From positions 124,001-188,000 of the forward strand of contig JAJEKV010000332.1 of the NCBI GenBank assembly GCA_021234155.1: a stretch of DNA of 64,000 nt, written 5' to 3'. The translations under genes and the position numbers were made by a program. Positions 32,840 to 44,100 of this stretch are shown here, piece by piece; position 1 is the stretch's first letter; every line of letters starts with the position of its first letter. The notes under the pieces are model-generated. The model had not been told where the DNA came from. It saw only the letters and a program-made list of their open reading frames with translations, and did not search any database. The stretch is from Isoetes taiwanensis (taxonomy: Eukaryota; Streptophyta; Lycopodiopsida; Isoetales; Isoetaceae).

Positions 32840-34401
32840 CTATTCTTCATCAGACATGCTATCTTCATCAGATAAAACCTCGGGCAAGTTTTCTAGAATC
32901 TTTTCCTCATCCGCACTTTGGTCTAGCCTATAAACGATTCGAGCACCTTTCTTGATCTGTTTGCATGGGAACTCGAATAGCACAAATTTGAGTAGAGAAT
33001 ACAAGTGACTTTGGCTCGTTTGTCAACAACTCATACATCACCTTTGACCGAGGCTTCTTTCTATAGTAAATGCCCTCCACAACGGTTTCACCTCTCATAA
33101 ACAAGTTTCCGTTCGCTTGAAGTCATTTTCAACTTCAAATTTTGGCTTGGTGCATAGCAACATCCAAAATCTGAGAATCCTCCTCGTTCCCTTTAGGTGC
33201 GAAAAGAAGCGCAAAGTTTGTCTCCTTCTCTAAGTGCTTCGCAAGTACATTTGCCAAGGTTGAGTATAGTGGCCTAGTAGACTTGCGGGTCTCTTCCACA
33301 TCCGCATGAACATTGGAGGATGGTTCAGCGACTACAAGGTCCCATTCATCTACATACAATTGTTTCTCACACATGTCCCATTTTCCATCCAAACAATTCT
33401 TTTGCAAAAACATGATAGCTTTACGGTATGTAGGCGTGTTGGATTTCCATCTTGAATCCATGAATTTGAATGAATTTGCCCGGTTTTACGGAATTGTCTC
33501 TGCACCCCAAGCCTTTTTCCTGTTGATATCCTCAGGTTTTATTTCCCAGAAGTATCTCCGAACTTTTCTTCCATTTTCAGTCCACTCAGATGTACCACAT
33601 TGAAATTGTTTCTCTGCAATTTTCACCACATCATGGGCATTATCTAGTTTAATGTCGGGGATGTTTAATTTGTAGATCTCATTATCCATCTTTTCAATTC
33701 TGCTTTGCCTTCCCATCATGTTCACCTTTTCCATGGTTTGATCCAAAGAAGTTCCACATCATGTTGACCTCTCGTATCACAACCGTACCTTCCAACAAAA
33801 TAAAATGATCCGGGTGCTTTGAATTGTGATGCGGCACCATCCGAAAATACATAGTGTTGTTTGGGGACATTGCCTTTACGCTTTAAGTACTCAAAATGTT
33901 TCATAAAACAATGTTGAACAAAAAGTGTGTCATGTTCCCTATCATCCAGGCACATAGTAGTGTGTTTCCTTCTCAATGGTGTTCGTATGTGGATCAACCT
34001 CGATAGGTTATTTGAACAAATATAGTTATCACGGTTGTTGACCCGGCATGGACTGAACTTCATTACGCTCCTTAAAAGTATAATTCTCTGCGAAGTCAAC
34101 CACGGATAGGTAAGCATCTCCGGCAAGTTATCAAGGAGTTCTTTGCAGCGGCACTGCCGCCACTTATATCCGAAGTTGTGTAAAGGAAATTTTGGAAGCT
34201 TCTCCAACATTTTGTTCACCGGTGGAAGACTTGCGGTTTCATTGTGTTGGTGAGCGAGCTTAGACTTCTTGCTGCCATCTCCGAATACAGTTTTTCATAG
34301 TCTAGGTATTCCCACTTCACCATGCCACTATCACTAGATTGTTCATGTGGGCGGATAGGGAACTTCTTAATCCCACACTCTTTACACTCACCCGAATGCA
34401 T
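32840..34401 (-). pseudogene. DDE-type transposase of the 9 kb element, frameshifted
   Basis: Right to left: CKECGIKKFPIRPHE (C-x2-C), VKWEYLDYEKLYSEMAARS, SLTNTMKPQ, KFPLHNFGYKWRQCRCKELL, then in another frame LSVVDFAENYTFKERNEVQS (about 34120-34070). Next come DDREHDTLFVQHCFMKHFEY, QHYVFSDGAASQFKAPGSFY, VNMMWNFFGSNHGKGEHDG (about 33770-33710), RRYFWEIKPEDINR, WDLVVAEPSSN, and a C-terminal acid tail ending EDSMSDEE at 32840. The DFAENY Asp, the SDGxASQFK Asp and HGKG..DG look like the metal-binding core of a transposase family that I recall from animal and plant repeats, but I cannot name its superfamily with confidence. At least three frame changes are needed. Length would be about 520 residues or more. 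Confidence 0.65.
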
Positions 34402-34769
34402 TCCCTCTTATGGTAAGGTTGGAAGCTAGTTTTTCACATAAAATTCCCTGCCCACAGACTTCTTGTGCTACTTATTTTGTATTCAGGGCATGCATTCACC
34501 ATATATGTGGGACCAAAAAGCGACAAGTGTATTTGCAGACTTTTTTGGGTGCTTAGTTCTCATACTATTGAAGCCATCTATTAGCATCGCATTCTAACAT
34601 GGTATATCAGTGACAACTATTGAATTCCTTTAATTTTACAACAAACCATGGTTTCAAACTTTTCAAACATCCTCTCGTTTGATCATAACACTAGGATGTT
34701 CCGTCTTGAATTTCTGAACAATTGCAAGCGCAAGGAAGATAACAAGGTGATCGAGCATATTTATTGCAC
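34402..34769. other. transposon interior, no confident gene
   Basis: No motif is recognised; upstream exons of the transposase may lie here. Confidence 0.3.
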
Positions 34770-35330
34770 ACTACATTTTCCACCACACTAGGCACCACAT
34801 AGCATATATTCTGGACATTCATCTTACACCTCCTTATTCACCACACTAGGCACCACAACGCATATATTACATAATTTATTGTACACCATATTTTTCACCA
34901 CACTAGGCACCACATAGCATATATTACAGACATTCATCTTACACCTCGTTATTCACCACACTAGGCACCACATAGAATATATTACAATCATTTATTTTAC
35001 ACCATATTTTTCACCACATTAGGCACCACACTAGGCACCGCACTAGACACCACACTAGGCACCACACCATGTTATTCACCACACTAGAGACCACATAGCA
35101 TATATTACAGCATTTATTTTACATCATGTTATTCACCACACTAGGCACCACATAGCATATATTCTGGCATGTATTTTACACCATCTTATTCACCACACTA
35201 GGCACCACAAAGCATATATTGACAGCATTTATTTCACACCACGTGCCTCACCACAGCAACCACATATCACAAGCAATCACTAACCACATACCACATACCA
35301 CATTAACAATAAAAAATGTGGTGAAGATGA
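34770..35330. repeat. CACCACA subterminal array, right, about 60 bp period
   Basis: About nine units of CACCACACTAGGCACCACA plus (T)AGCATATATTA and CATTTATTTTACACC-type spacers. The core CACCACA is the reverse complement of TGTGGTG, so the two arrays face each other across the element. Confidence 0.85.
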
Positions 35331-36385
35331 AGAGATGAAATAACCTGTGATTCTTCCAGATAGTGAGTGGCATGATCCTCTCTTACATTTAGTTCCAATC
35401 TTCTCGAACTTAACATCCTTTGCATTTGGAGAGACCCTCTTGTTTTAGGTCCAAAATTATTTGCACAAGTTCTATGATGTAATTGGGAATTGCATCCGCT
35501 CTTCTAACTCTTTTGTACAAAACCCATTTCCCCTTTGCAATCTATCTCTTCCCTCTTCAATTTTGCTTTGGTAAGATTCCTAGGATGAACACCCAGCAGG
35601 TTTACCAAAACCAGAAAGCGGCCGGGATTAGCACTTTCGGTATTAATGCTTCCTCTTACGGCCATAGCAAGGCAACTACTCTTGGGCGCTAAACTGTCAT
35701 TCTTTGTTAGACTTCTTCACAAGTTGAATGGAAGCCACGGGGTTGTCGACCACAATGCTCTTGGCTTGCAAATCTTTCGACTCTTCGCCAAATAACACTG
35801 TCCATTGTGTCATCCCGCAGATAATCTAGTAAAACCTCTTTTCTTATCATTTGTTAGACAAGCCTTTAGTGGTGCTATGAAATGAAGATAACAATTTTAA
35901 TACCATCCGACGCCTAGTAGAGGCCGTTCGGTGGATCCTCCCTCTGCTGATGCAATTTTTGCTAATTCTTCTTTAGCTTCCCTTTGTCGTTTCCTTTGAC
36001 GTCTTTTATGATCCCGTTCTTGTGCGAGTTCTCTTCCTCTTATACGTGCTCGGTTTGAGATTTTAGGCGATTTGCTTCCAAATTAAATGATTGAAGGTAT
36101 GAAGGCGGATTGATCCACAACCGGATTAAGCGCCATAGCCGTGTGCTTCGGGGAAAAGGCGGATGGGTCATGGGTTTAGAAATCGGTTCGGTGGAGATTG
36201 GAATGGGACGGGTGGCGTAGGAAATTGGAATGGGACGGGTGGCGTAAGAATTGGGTTGTTGCGGTTCAAGAAATGATTGAATCCGTGCAGTACATGCACT
36301 AGGCGCCAAACAAACATTTAAAATCGCACCACAAATTTGATATCTCCCACCACATTTTTAGGGGGGACAGGGGGGACACCCAGGG
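35331..36385 (-). other. transposon right subterminal region with basic ORF fragment
   Basis: On the minus strand an open stretch (36309-36040) reads CTARIQSFLEPQQPNSYATR with a short repeat (ATRPIPIS twice). After a stop a strongly basic run RDHKRRQRKRQREAKEELAK follows (about 36010-35940). These could be the N-terminal, DNA-binding part of the transposase. There is no certain start. Confidence 0.35.
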
Positions 36386-36411
36386 TGTTCCACTACAACA
36401 TGCTTTCACCC
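36386..36411. repeat. right terminal inverted repeat of the 9 kb transposon
   Basis: Ends ACTACAACATGCTTTCACCC, the exact reverse complement of the left end, and is followed by the GTTG duplication. Confidence 0.9.
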
Positions 36412-36415
36412 GTTG

Positions 36416-37840
36416 TAAAGAGGTTATTCGAGCAGACCTGCGTGGTAGTATAGCAGAAGGGTGATCCGCAGTACTTTGAAAATCAACACTAGGTTCAACA
36501 TCTTTAGATATGGCAGGAGATATAGCAGGTTCAACATAATCAGTGGGTACAAAATCGTCATAAGCATTGGAGATTGTTGGAACAATTTGAACATCTGAAC
36601 TTAATGGAAGAGGCACTGTTTTTGAGGAGGAACTGATCGATGGTTCGATAGTGAGTGGCTGAGATGTAACCTGAGAGTATTGGTCATCCAAGAGATTGCA
36701 AATGACTTTGTCATAATCTGTCTTGTCTAGCTGATAAAAATCTGATGAATAGACTGCATCCTCCACAAAAATCATACTTCGCGAAGCAAACTCTCTTTGA
36801 GATAGGATCATAACACCGCCATGCTTTCATATTGGTTGTATATCCTATAAATATGACCTTGAGAGACCTGTCCGAACCGGTTTGCCATTCTTTTGTAATA
36901 TCTCACGAGGAATGCAGCATAGCCAGGCGACCAAATATCTTAAAATGAGAGACATCAGGTTTACGACCATACAAAACCTCAAAAGGTAATAAAGACTTGG
37001 TTGGCTCTATTGGAGATATATCTTGAAGATGGCGGCAACTTCAGCCCAAAAAGCAGTGGTAATTGTTTGTGCTTGAGCATACTCCGAGTGAGATCCATAA
37101 TAGTTCTGTTTTTGCGTCAGCAACTCCGTTTTGAGGACGTGCATATGGGACAATCAACTCCCTGTATACTCCTTTGGATTTCAGAAAATCTTCGAATTCT
37201 TGAGATAAGTATTCTTTTGCATTGTCAGACCTCAATGCCTTGATTGTTGTAGAAAATTCATTTTCCACAAGCTTACTGAAATGTTTGTAAATGGAAAATA
37301 CTTGAGACTTAAATGTGATTGGATATATCCACATATATCTACTAAAGTCATCAACAAATATGATAAAGTACCTGTTGCCCGATAGTGACTCAAGTGGTAA
37401 GTAACATATATCCGAATGAATCAATTGAAGAGGCGAGGCACGAAATTGAGCATAGTCTGGAAACGATGCTTGAACTTGTTTTCCAAGACTGCAGGCTGAA
37501 CATTCTAAGTCTTGTTCTTTAAGAAGTGGTAATCTATTTAATGTTTGGATGCTGTGGCTAAGGCAGAGATACCCATATGTCCATATCGTGCATGCCATAG
37601 AGATTCTTGAGTACTAGAGACTGCTGTTGTATATGAACTTCTGAATCGTTGGTTGGAGATTTCTTTTGCAAGCATATATAGCCCATCCGAAGTTAAGAAT
37701 TCCTTGTGCAATAGGTCCCAGTTTTTGAAGATCAATGTAAACGGTGGATTCTTTTTGAAGAATGTGAACAAATCCTCCTGTGAACGATCGACACCCCAAT
37801 TTCTTATCAAATTCACTAACACTTAGCAAATTGACAAGTA
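36416..37840 (-). pseudogene. Copia pol: integrase region
   Basis: Right to left: GAG-pre-integrase part LWHARYGHMGISALA, then LECSACSLGKQVQASFPDYA, the catalytic core LQLIHSDICYLPLESLSGNR, YFIIFVDDFSRYMWIYPITF, IKALRSDNAKEYLSQEFEDF and YARPQNGVADAKTE (first and second Asp visible). Then a linker with DVEPSVDFQSTADHPSAILP and RRSARITSLQR before the insertion site at 36415. Frameshifts occur near 37540 and 37040. The integrase would insert element cDNA into the genome. Confidence 0.88.
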
Positions 37841-38932
37841 ATCGGTACTAATATCACATCCTCCAACTTGAAAGTGAGGCAATTATCGTAGGAAGACTGC
37901 AAGTACCTTTGCCAACTGATTTTTTCTTCAGTCCCATCTGCCATTGACTAAAGTCTTATCATATTAAGACTTTAAAGTCCGAAAAAGTGTAATTTCAACA
38001 AGATGCTTAGTAGCTCGAGAATCAACTAACCAAACATCATCACTTCCTAAATTTTCCGTAGCAAGGTTGAGGAATTGCCTTTCAAAGATATCAATATCAA
38101 TATGAGAAACATGGGCAGCAACTTCCGGTGGAGAAACAATTTCTGGTGATGGAGCATGAGGAGATGCCTTATCTTTGCAAAATTGGACAAACTCTCTCTC
38201 TTGAGTTTTTTAGATTTGTTTCATATGACCTTTTACACCACAATACCGGCAAGTAAATGGCTCTTTGCTAGAATTAGACTCAGATCGAGAGGTAGACCTT
38301 TTCGAAATTGATTGGAAGTGGTAGAAGTGGACTTAACCTTGGAATAATGTCGCTTCTTCTTTGGGACAACTTCTTGCACTCTCAAACATCATATAATTCT
38401 TTGCTTTGTAATTGATGAAAGGTGATATGGATTTTTGGCTGCAATGTATAAAATTGTTTGACATGTTGATATTTTGCTGATAATCCATTCAAAGCATACA
38501 AGATTAGCTTGATTTCATCCATTTGACCACCAGGTCCAAAGTACTTCTCTTTAAGGCCAACTGTTGTAAATAATCCCTCATATTTGCACAATCAGCCAAT
38601 CTGAGGTTATCCATTTTGCCTTGTAGAGATAATTGTTTGCCATCTCCTTGATGAACACATGTAGTTTGAAGAAATTCGTAAGCCTTCTTGAAGGCCTTGC
38701 AATCTCTTATGTCTCTCATAAATTCGAGAGAGATACATGCCCTTAAGTGATTTAGAGCATAGAAGTCCTTCTTCAGTTCTGCTAGAGTGAGAGGATTCCA
38801 GGTGCTCTCAAGAACCTCACCCAGATCTTTGAGATTCAAGTTTGTTTGAAAGGCATCTTTCCAAGTAAAGTAATTGTCTCCATCTAATACTGGATGCTGG
38901 AAATATTTCCATGGATCTTGACTTACTGCCAT
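37841..38932 (-). pseudogene. Copia gag and protease
   Basis: ATG 38932 gives MAVSQDPWKYFQHPVLDGDN, then YFTWKDAFQTNLNLKDLGEV, KDFYALNHLRACISLEFMRD and MRDYLQQLAL, typical of plant Copia gag. After a frame change near 38555 it continues GPGGQMDEIKLILYALNGLS. A zinc knuckle CRYCGVKGHMKQI (about 38255-38220) lacks its last Cys and is followed by a stop. The protease site reads VWLVDSRATKHLV (about 38025), where DSG/DTG has become DSR. Both point to a dead copy. Confidence 0.85.
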
Positions 38933-39424
38933 TGTGAAGATCAGATAATATAGAAAGCAATTAGATCCAGTGAATCTTGGCAAAAAGAACACTGATCTAT
39001 GAGAAATTATTGAAAACAGAGAGGTGCAGTGACAATCTTGCAAATCCTCAGAAAAAACTCTGGCGTGAAGAATCCGGTGTGAAGGATCCGACATGAAGAC
39101 CTTGCGTGAAGTGTGAAGCGTGAAGTGTGGACGTCAACCAAAAAAGATTGAAGAAATTCGACGAGAAAGAATTCGACGTGAAAAACGTCCACGTAAAAAA
39201 ATTCGACCCGGCACAATCCGGCAATTCTGAGACAAAAACCGTCTCGAAATCCTTGTTCTTGAGACAAAAACCGTCTCGAAACCCTTGTTCTTGCAGATTC
39301 GGCAAAAACTAATCACCGTTCTTCTGATTCAAGAAATCCTGGCCTTGATCACAAGCACCAGCAATTTCGACCCATTCTTAGAAGAATCCAGCTCCAAATC
39401 AATGCTGACTCTGTCCTCCAACCA
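38933..39424 (-). other. Copia 5' leader
   Basis: Sequence between primer site and gag ATG. A plus-strand CGACGTGAAAAACGTCCACG-like region and GAGACAAAAACCGTCTCGAA (two copies, 39229-39255 and 39261-39287) are present. No gene is seen. Confidence 0.5.
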
Positions 39425-39437
39425 GGCTCTGATACCA
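39425..39437 (-). other. Copia primer binding site
   Basis: TGGTATCAGAGCC on the minus strand is complementary to the 3' end of plant initiator Met tRNA and directly abuts the LTR end TTCA. Confidence 0.9.
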
Positions 39438-39567
39438 TGAATGTCTATTGAATTCAATGTATTGAAGAAAATAGAGACAACAAAGGAAAATGGAGCATCA
39501 GCTCTCTCAGAATGCTACAGAGAAGAACAACTACTCTAAGCTGACTATGACATTTATAGTAGGATGT
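39438..39567 (-). repeat. Copia 5' LTR, truncated by Gypsy-2
   Basis: Nearly identical to 25481-25610 until GTAGGATGT, where Gypsy-2 starts with TGTGACGG. The remaining roughly 65 bp should lie beyond the right end of the window. Confidence 0.85.
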
Positions 39568-39675
39568 TGTGACGGTCCAGGGGAATATACGCCATAAATA
39601 TGTATATTCCTGGATCCGTCACTATACAAGTCTATCTTCATAGCCTTGTATACCATAGAGTGTGGCACTAAGGGG
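39568..39675 (+). repeat. Gypsy-2 5' LTR, first segment
   Basis: Matches 62651-62758 (shared ACAAGTCTATCTTCATAGCC and CATAGAGTGTGGCACTAAGG). It is cut after AGGGG, the target site of Gypsy-1, and continues at 50713. Confidence 0.88.
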
Positions 39676-40282
39676 TGTTAGCCCTGTGCCTGGCAGACAC
39701 ACAGGTCTATACTTGCTGCATGAGGGCGAGGTCCCACTGGCCACGGTGTCCAAGAAGAGGGATCCACAAGCCCGCCCTGGGCTGGTCAAAGCTCCTCCAA
39801 GAAGCGAAGACAAAAAGGTAGGACCCGCGGGCCACTACTTGTCTGTTAGCTGACGGCGCCGGCGGCCGGATTCTGTTCGAGTGCCCAAGTAGTGGAGCAG
39901 CGTTGTCATGATGAGGAGGAGATTGAGGCCCGTGAGCCACTCCAGGTGTTCCTATATATTGTAGCATTTTTGCTCTTTGGGGAAGGTTGAGTGTTCTTTT
40001 GTGTCACTGAGCAGACATCTTTGGTGCTTTTGTTATCGCTCTTTTGAGCCTTCATTGTACACTTGTTTTGATCAATGGATTGCCGTGTTCTCCCACAAGT
40101 GTCTTGTGTGTTTCATTGTGTATTGCAATTCTTTGTTTTATCCCGAGTTTTTTTCTTGTTCTTTTCCTCTGTTAGCAAAAATCCAGCGTGACAAAGGTGT
40201 CACCGGGATTTACCTGCTTGGGACTTCCAAGGATCTCCGCGAGAGATCATCCCTCCAGCGATCCCGTGCGGGACCCCAAAAA
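39676..40282 (+). repeat. Gypsy-1 5' LTR
   Basis: Aligns with 50102-50707 throughout, with many short indels. Contains CTATATATTG (about 39951), a likely TATA region, and GAGCCTTCATTGTACACTTG shared by both copies. Confidence 0.88.
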
Positions 40283-40980
40283 CGGCTTTGTTGCGGGCTC
40301 ACTTCTCAAAGTCGTATTGATACCATGTTCAATCCCTTCTTTACTCCCGGCGATATTCAACACGGATGGAGTCAAGGCGCCCGTCGCCATGAAGCTCATG
40401 GCGGCCTCCCGCGAATATGTCCACATACACTCACGGTTCGATTGTCTCTTCTCGCGGTTAATGCGAGGGCGCAATCTGTTCCACCTACACCGACAACTTT
40501 CCAGACCGACCTCCCACGTGGAAGGTCGCCATTGTTCCGTTCCTGTTAGCCACATCATGGAGGCTGCAACGACCCTTTGAATTTACTCCACGGAATCCCC
40601 AACTCAAGATCGGAGAACCACCGCAATTTTCTGCGGAACATCGCAAAATGTTTTCTCTATTGGTAATCTTTCTTTAGGAACCGGTGCACCACCGCTTCCA
40701 CCTTTGTCAATTCCCCTACCGATCATTCCCTTAAGCATTTCCCCCCACTGCTCATTCATACACTGTCACAACCTTTGTTCCCACTACAAGCTGCTTCAGT
40801 ACCTCTTTTTACTAATCTCACACAACCTATGCCGGTTCGGTACCTATCAAAAGAACCAACACCCTCATGTTTTTTCTTTTCCACAAATGCAAACACCCAT
40901 TCATCGCCGACTCCTACACATGCTTTAAAACTCCAATATCCACTCTTTGGAAATGATAAAAAGGTAAACACATAGACCCG
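40283..40980 (+). other. Gypsy-1 leader between LTR and gag
   Basis: No convincing primer site could be read; the bases after the LTR are CGGCTTTGTTGCGGGC. Short open frames are not recognisable. Confidence 0.4.
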
Positions 40981-40983
40981 AGA

Positions 40984-42500
40984 GTGCTCGGGGCTCACAT
41001 GGATGAATTTGAGTCACTTGCGGATCTCAATGGTCACTCAGATCCAAAACTAAAATTCCACATCTTTTCGGCGACCTGGCGTGGAGCACCCACCGAATGG
41101 CTGATGGCAAACAAAAGCCCTTTGGAAACAAGATTGGATACACATGAAGACCTCTTTTCTTTCCCATTACGGCACCCTTGCGGATGATCAACAAGCTGGC
41201 GAGCGACCTCAACACACTCCAAGCGAGAACCGGAGAAGAATGCGAGACTTTCTTGAGCCATTGCGGATCTTAGTCAACAAGTTGAAGGAATTTCCAACCC
41301 AAAGCCAAATTCTAGTGTGGTTTCTTCAAGGCTTACCCTCTCACATCCGATTTATGGTAGGTATTTGCCCCAAGACATTACAAGAAGCCATTGAATTAGT
41401 CAATCACTGATTTCATGTTTCCTCACGCGGTGATCAAACCCGCGATACTCCCATTTTCCCTCGGCTACACCCACAGCGCACCTCGATGCCTCCACGGCGG
41501 TTCCCCCAAAAATAACATTTGGTGTACTATTTGCGATTTTCGGGACATCTCCGAATGAGTGTAACTCTGTGGATAGCATGATCCATTGCAAGCGGCGCAA
41601 CATGCGAGAACCACACCAGCGAAGAATGTACAAATCCACGACCAAATCCGTATCGACATCGTCTTGTTCACCAAGTGCGAGAAGGTACCCGCGCCAAACT
41701 CAACCACGAACCACCGCAGGCCACGTACGACAACAACAACAACCCGGCAAAGAAAGCAACCAACCACAGCGTGGACCTCCTCGTTCCACTTTTGATCCAA
41801 GCAAGTCCCAATGTTTCAACTGACTGACCAATGGGGTCATCCGGTCTGCCGATTGTCCTCAACTTCCTCAAGTTCAAATACAAATTCCTGGCACCAATCA
41901 AACCACGGCGGTCGTCTTACACCTTTTCAAGTATGGGAAGCCAAAGGGAAGGCAAGGCCCCGCCCGATTATCAAGCGGCCACCACGGCCACCACAACAAC
42001 AACCACGCCAGCGGCAAACAACTCAAAAACAATTGGATGATCAACTCCAAGAAGAAATTTACCATGCAATCAACACCGGCCTTGAATCCTCCAAGCTGGA
42101 TTGAGGTTCTCCCTCATTCCCCCGCCATAAGCACCGGTGCACCAAGTTTTTGCGGCGATTACGTACCCGGTGAGCCATCAACCAAATCCTGTTCATTTTG
42201 CACCCAACTGGATCAACTACTTCCTCATGTTCAACCTAAACCGCCCAAAAGTCTGCTTCAACTCATCGAGCGTCGTGGAAGGTAAGGCACTCAAGTCCGT
42301 CAATGCTACCACACGATGGGAGCCCCGACCACGAATGCCCGACATCCGCAACACCACCACTCAACATTGGCGAAGTCGACCTCCTCAACAATGTAGCGAC
42401 ATCTATTGCTGAGCAACAACAACCCGCGGATCCACCACAACTACACGCAATCCCTCCCGAACTTCAACAAGAACTTGCTAAAATCAAAATTCCTCTCGAG
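40984..42500 (+). pseudogene. Gypsy-1 gag
   Basis: Pieces in different frames: DPKLKFHIFSATWRGAPTEW, then FLEPLRILVNKLKEFPTQSQ and GLPSHIRFMVGICPKTLQEA, which follow the retrotransposon gag pattern (a W near the start, then a helical repeat). A damaged zinc knuckle (KSQCFN, then GHPVC) lies near 41805-41860. A Gln/Pro/Thr-rich stretch follows to 42.5 kb. Confidence 0.7.
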
Positions 42501-44100
42501 CCTTACGACTATCCTACAACTATGTCCAGCACTAGGCACATTTTACAAAACACAGATATTTTGTTAATGCAAGCCACATCAACACCCACGGTGCATGCAC
42601 CGATGGGCAAAAGGTGTTCACCATGTTGGTCGATGGTGGCGGTAGCGGTCAATCTTATTACGAGATAATCTCGGGCGACAATTGGGCATAAGGGAGCTCC
42701 ATGCGCCCTTATGACATCAAGCTTGCGAATGGCCATATCACGCGACCACAAGGAGTTACACAACCAATACCGGTCAATATTGGAGATCTACAATTTACCA
42801 TGGAATTCGATTGTTTGGAGAGCGAGGAGAAGATCAGGAGATTATGAAATGTTAGTAGGACGACCCTTTTGAGACAAGCTAAAAGCATTCACTCTTGGGC
42901 CATGATCAACTTGTTATCACGGATGGCAAGCTCATCGCCCGCGATGGATCGACCCGCGGGCGGATCATTTCAGAGATCGCGGCCCCGAATCGCCGGTGAC
43001 TCACGAACAAGTTTGCAACACCTATCGGTTACAAGCCAAGGGTTTGCCACTCCGCGGCTTACCTGCAATACAATCAACCATGGGAAGACATGGATATTGA
43101 TAAAGGCATAGCAACGTTGGTTGACCCCTTATTTGACACCTTGTAACAACGTCACATTGGTTCCACATGAGGAGACGGTACACCCGGCTCCTCCCTCGCT
43201 CAAGAAGACACCACACCAACTCCTAGTGGCACGCCACTATTTTTCAAAATTGGTCAACATGAACATCCCCGGCGGTACTGTGAGCCAGCCCACACCGCTC
43301 GGGATGATCAAGTCATTCCACACATTCAAACTCCCGCAGGTAGACATAATTGATATTGGAACAAATCAACCAATCCGATTGGCCGCACGACCTCACGCCA
43401 AAGATTGGGGAGCAAGCCATTTGCGCTTATTCAAACGTTTCAAGCACATCTTTGCTTGAGCTACAAAGACCTCCGAGGTATCAAGAAAGAATTGGGACAA
43501 CTCTCGATTCCCACCAAGCCGGATGCTAGACCCATCTAGCAACGATAAGCATGCCGGCTTAACCCAAACTACCGTGAAAAAGGTTAAAATTTTAAAATTG
43601 ACAAGCTTTTGGATTTGGACTTATCTACGAGGTCAAACATTCGTAATGGGTAAGTCCTATTGTTATTGCCCTCAAACATAATGGAAAAATTGGCGTTTGT
43701 GTGGATTATAGAAAACTCAATCAAGCCGCTTAAAGGGATCATTTCCCTCTCCCCTTCACGGATCAAGTGTTGGAAGATGTAGCAGGCCACGAGATGTACT
43801 CCTTCATGGACGGCTTCTCCGGTTATAATCAAATATCCATTCGAGAAGAAGATCAACTAAAGACTACCTTCACTACTCCATGGGGTACCTTTGCTTACAA
43901 AGTCGTTCCTTTTGGATTGTCAAACTCACCATCCACATTTCAACGCATTATGCTTGCTGTTTTTCAAGAGTACATGCAAGTTCATCCCTTTCTGCAAGTC
44001 TTCAGTGATGACTTCTCCACTTACACCCACGTTATGGACCATTTGGTAAAACTTGAACTAGTTTTTCAACGCGGCGGATGAATCTGGAATTAGCCTCAAT
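42501..44100 (+). pseudogene. Gypsy-1 protease and reverse transcriptase
   Basis: Protease: KVFTMLVDGGGSGQSYYEII near 42610-42665, with the D-G-G active site used by Tat/Athila elements. RT: VCVDYRKLNQA-like sequence near 43700, then EMYSFMDGFSGYNQISIREE, LKTTFTTPWGTFAYKVVPFG, NSPSTFQRIM and VFSDDFSTY, where the catalytic DD is preserved (about 44002-44020). Frame changes and a stop separate the pieces. Confidence 0.8.

Larger units (their letters stand above)
27353..36411 (-). mobile_element. 9,059 bp DNA transposon with 26 bp TIRs and 4 bp target duplication
   Basis: The left end starts GGGTGAAAGCATGTTGTAGT (27353-27378) and the right end is its perfect reverse complement (36386-36411). 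GTTG lies immediately outside both ends (27349-27352 and 36412-36415). The ends are followed by TGTGGTG/CACCACA-rich subterminal sequence. The interior carries a degraded minus-strand transposase (32840-34401) with a DDE-like motif set. The target is the Copia pol frame (SLQR...QHSSNA), which rejoins when the element and one GTTG are removed. A 4 bp duplication excludes hAT, Mutator, CACTA and Harbinger as usually defined. Confidence 0.85.
25481..39567 (-). mobile_element. Ty1/Copia LTR retrotransposon, split by a DNA transposon
   Basis: The element lies on the minus strand, with gag at right and RNase H at left. 3' LTR 25481-25679; PPT TCAGGGGGGA just before it on the minus strand; primer site TGGTATCAGAGCC at 39425-39437; 5' LTR from 39438, cut at 39567 by Gypsy-2. 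Without the 9 kb insertion (27353-36411 plus 4 bp) it is about 5 kb, normal for Copia. The order gag-PR-IN-RT-RH is the Copia order. Several parts carry frameshifts and the protease motif is altered, so this copy is dead. Confidence 0.93.
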
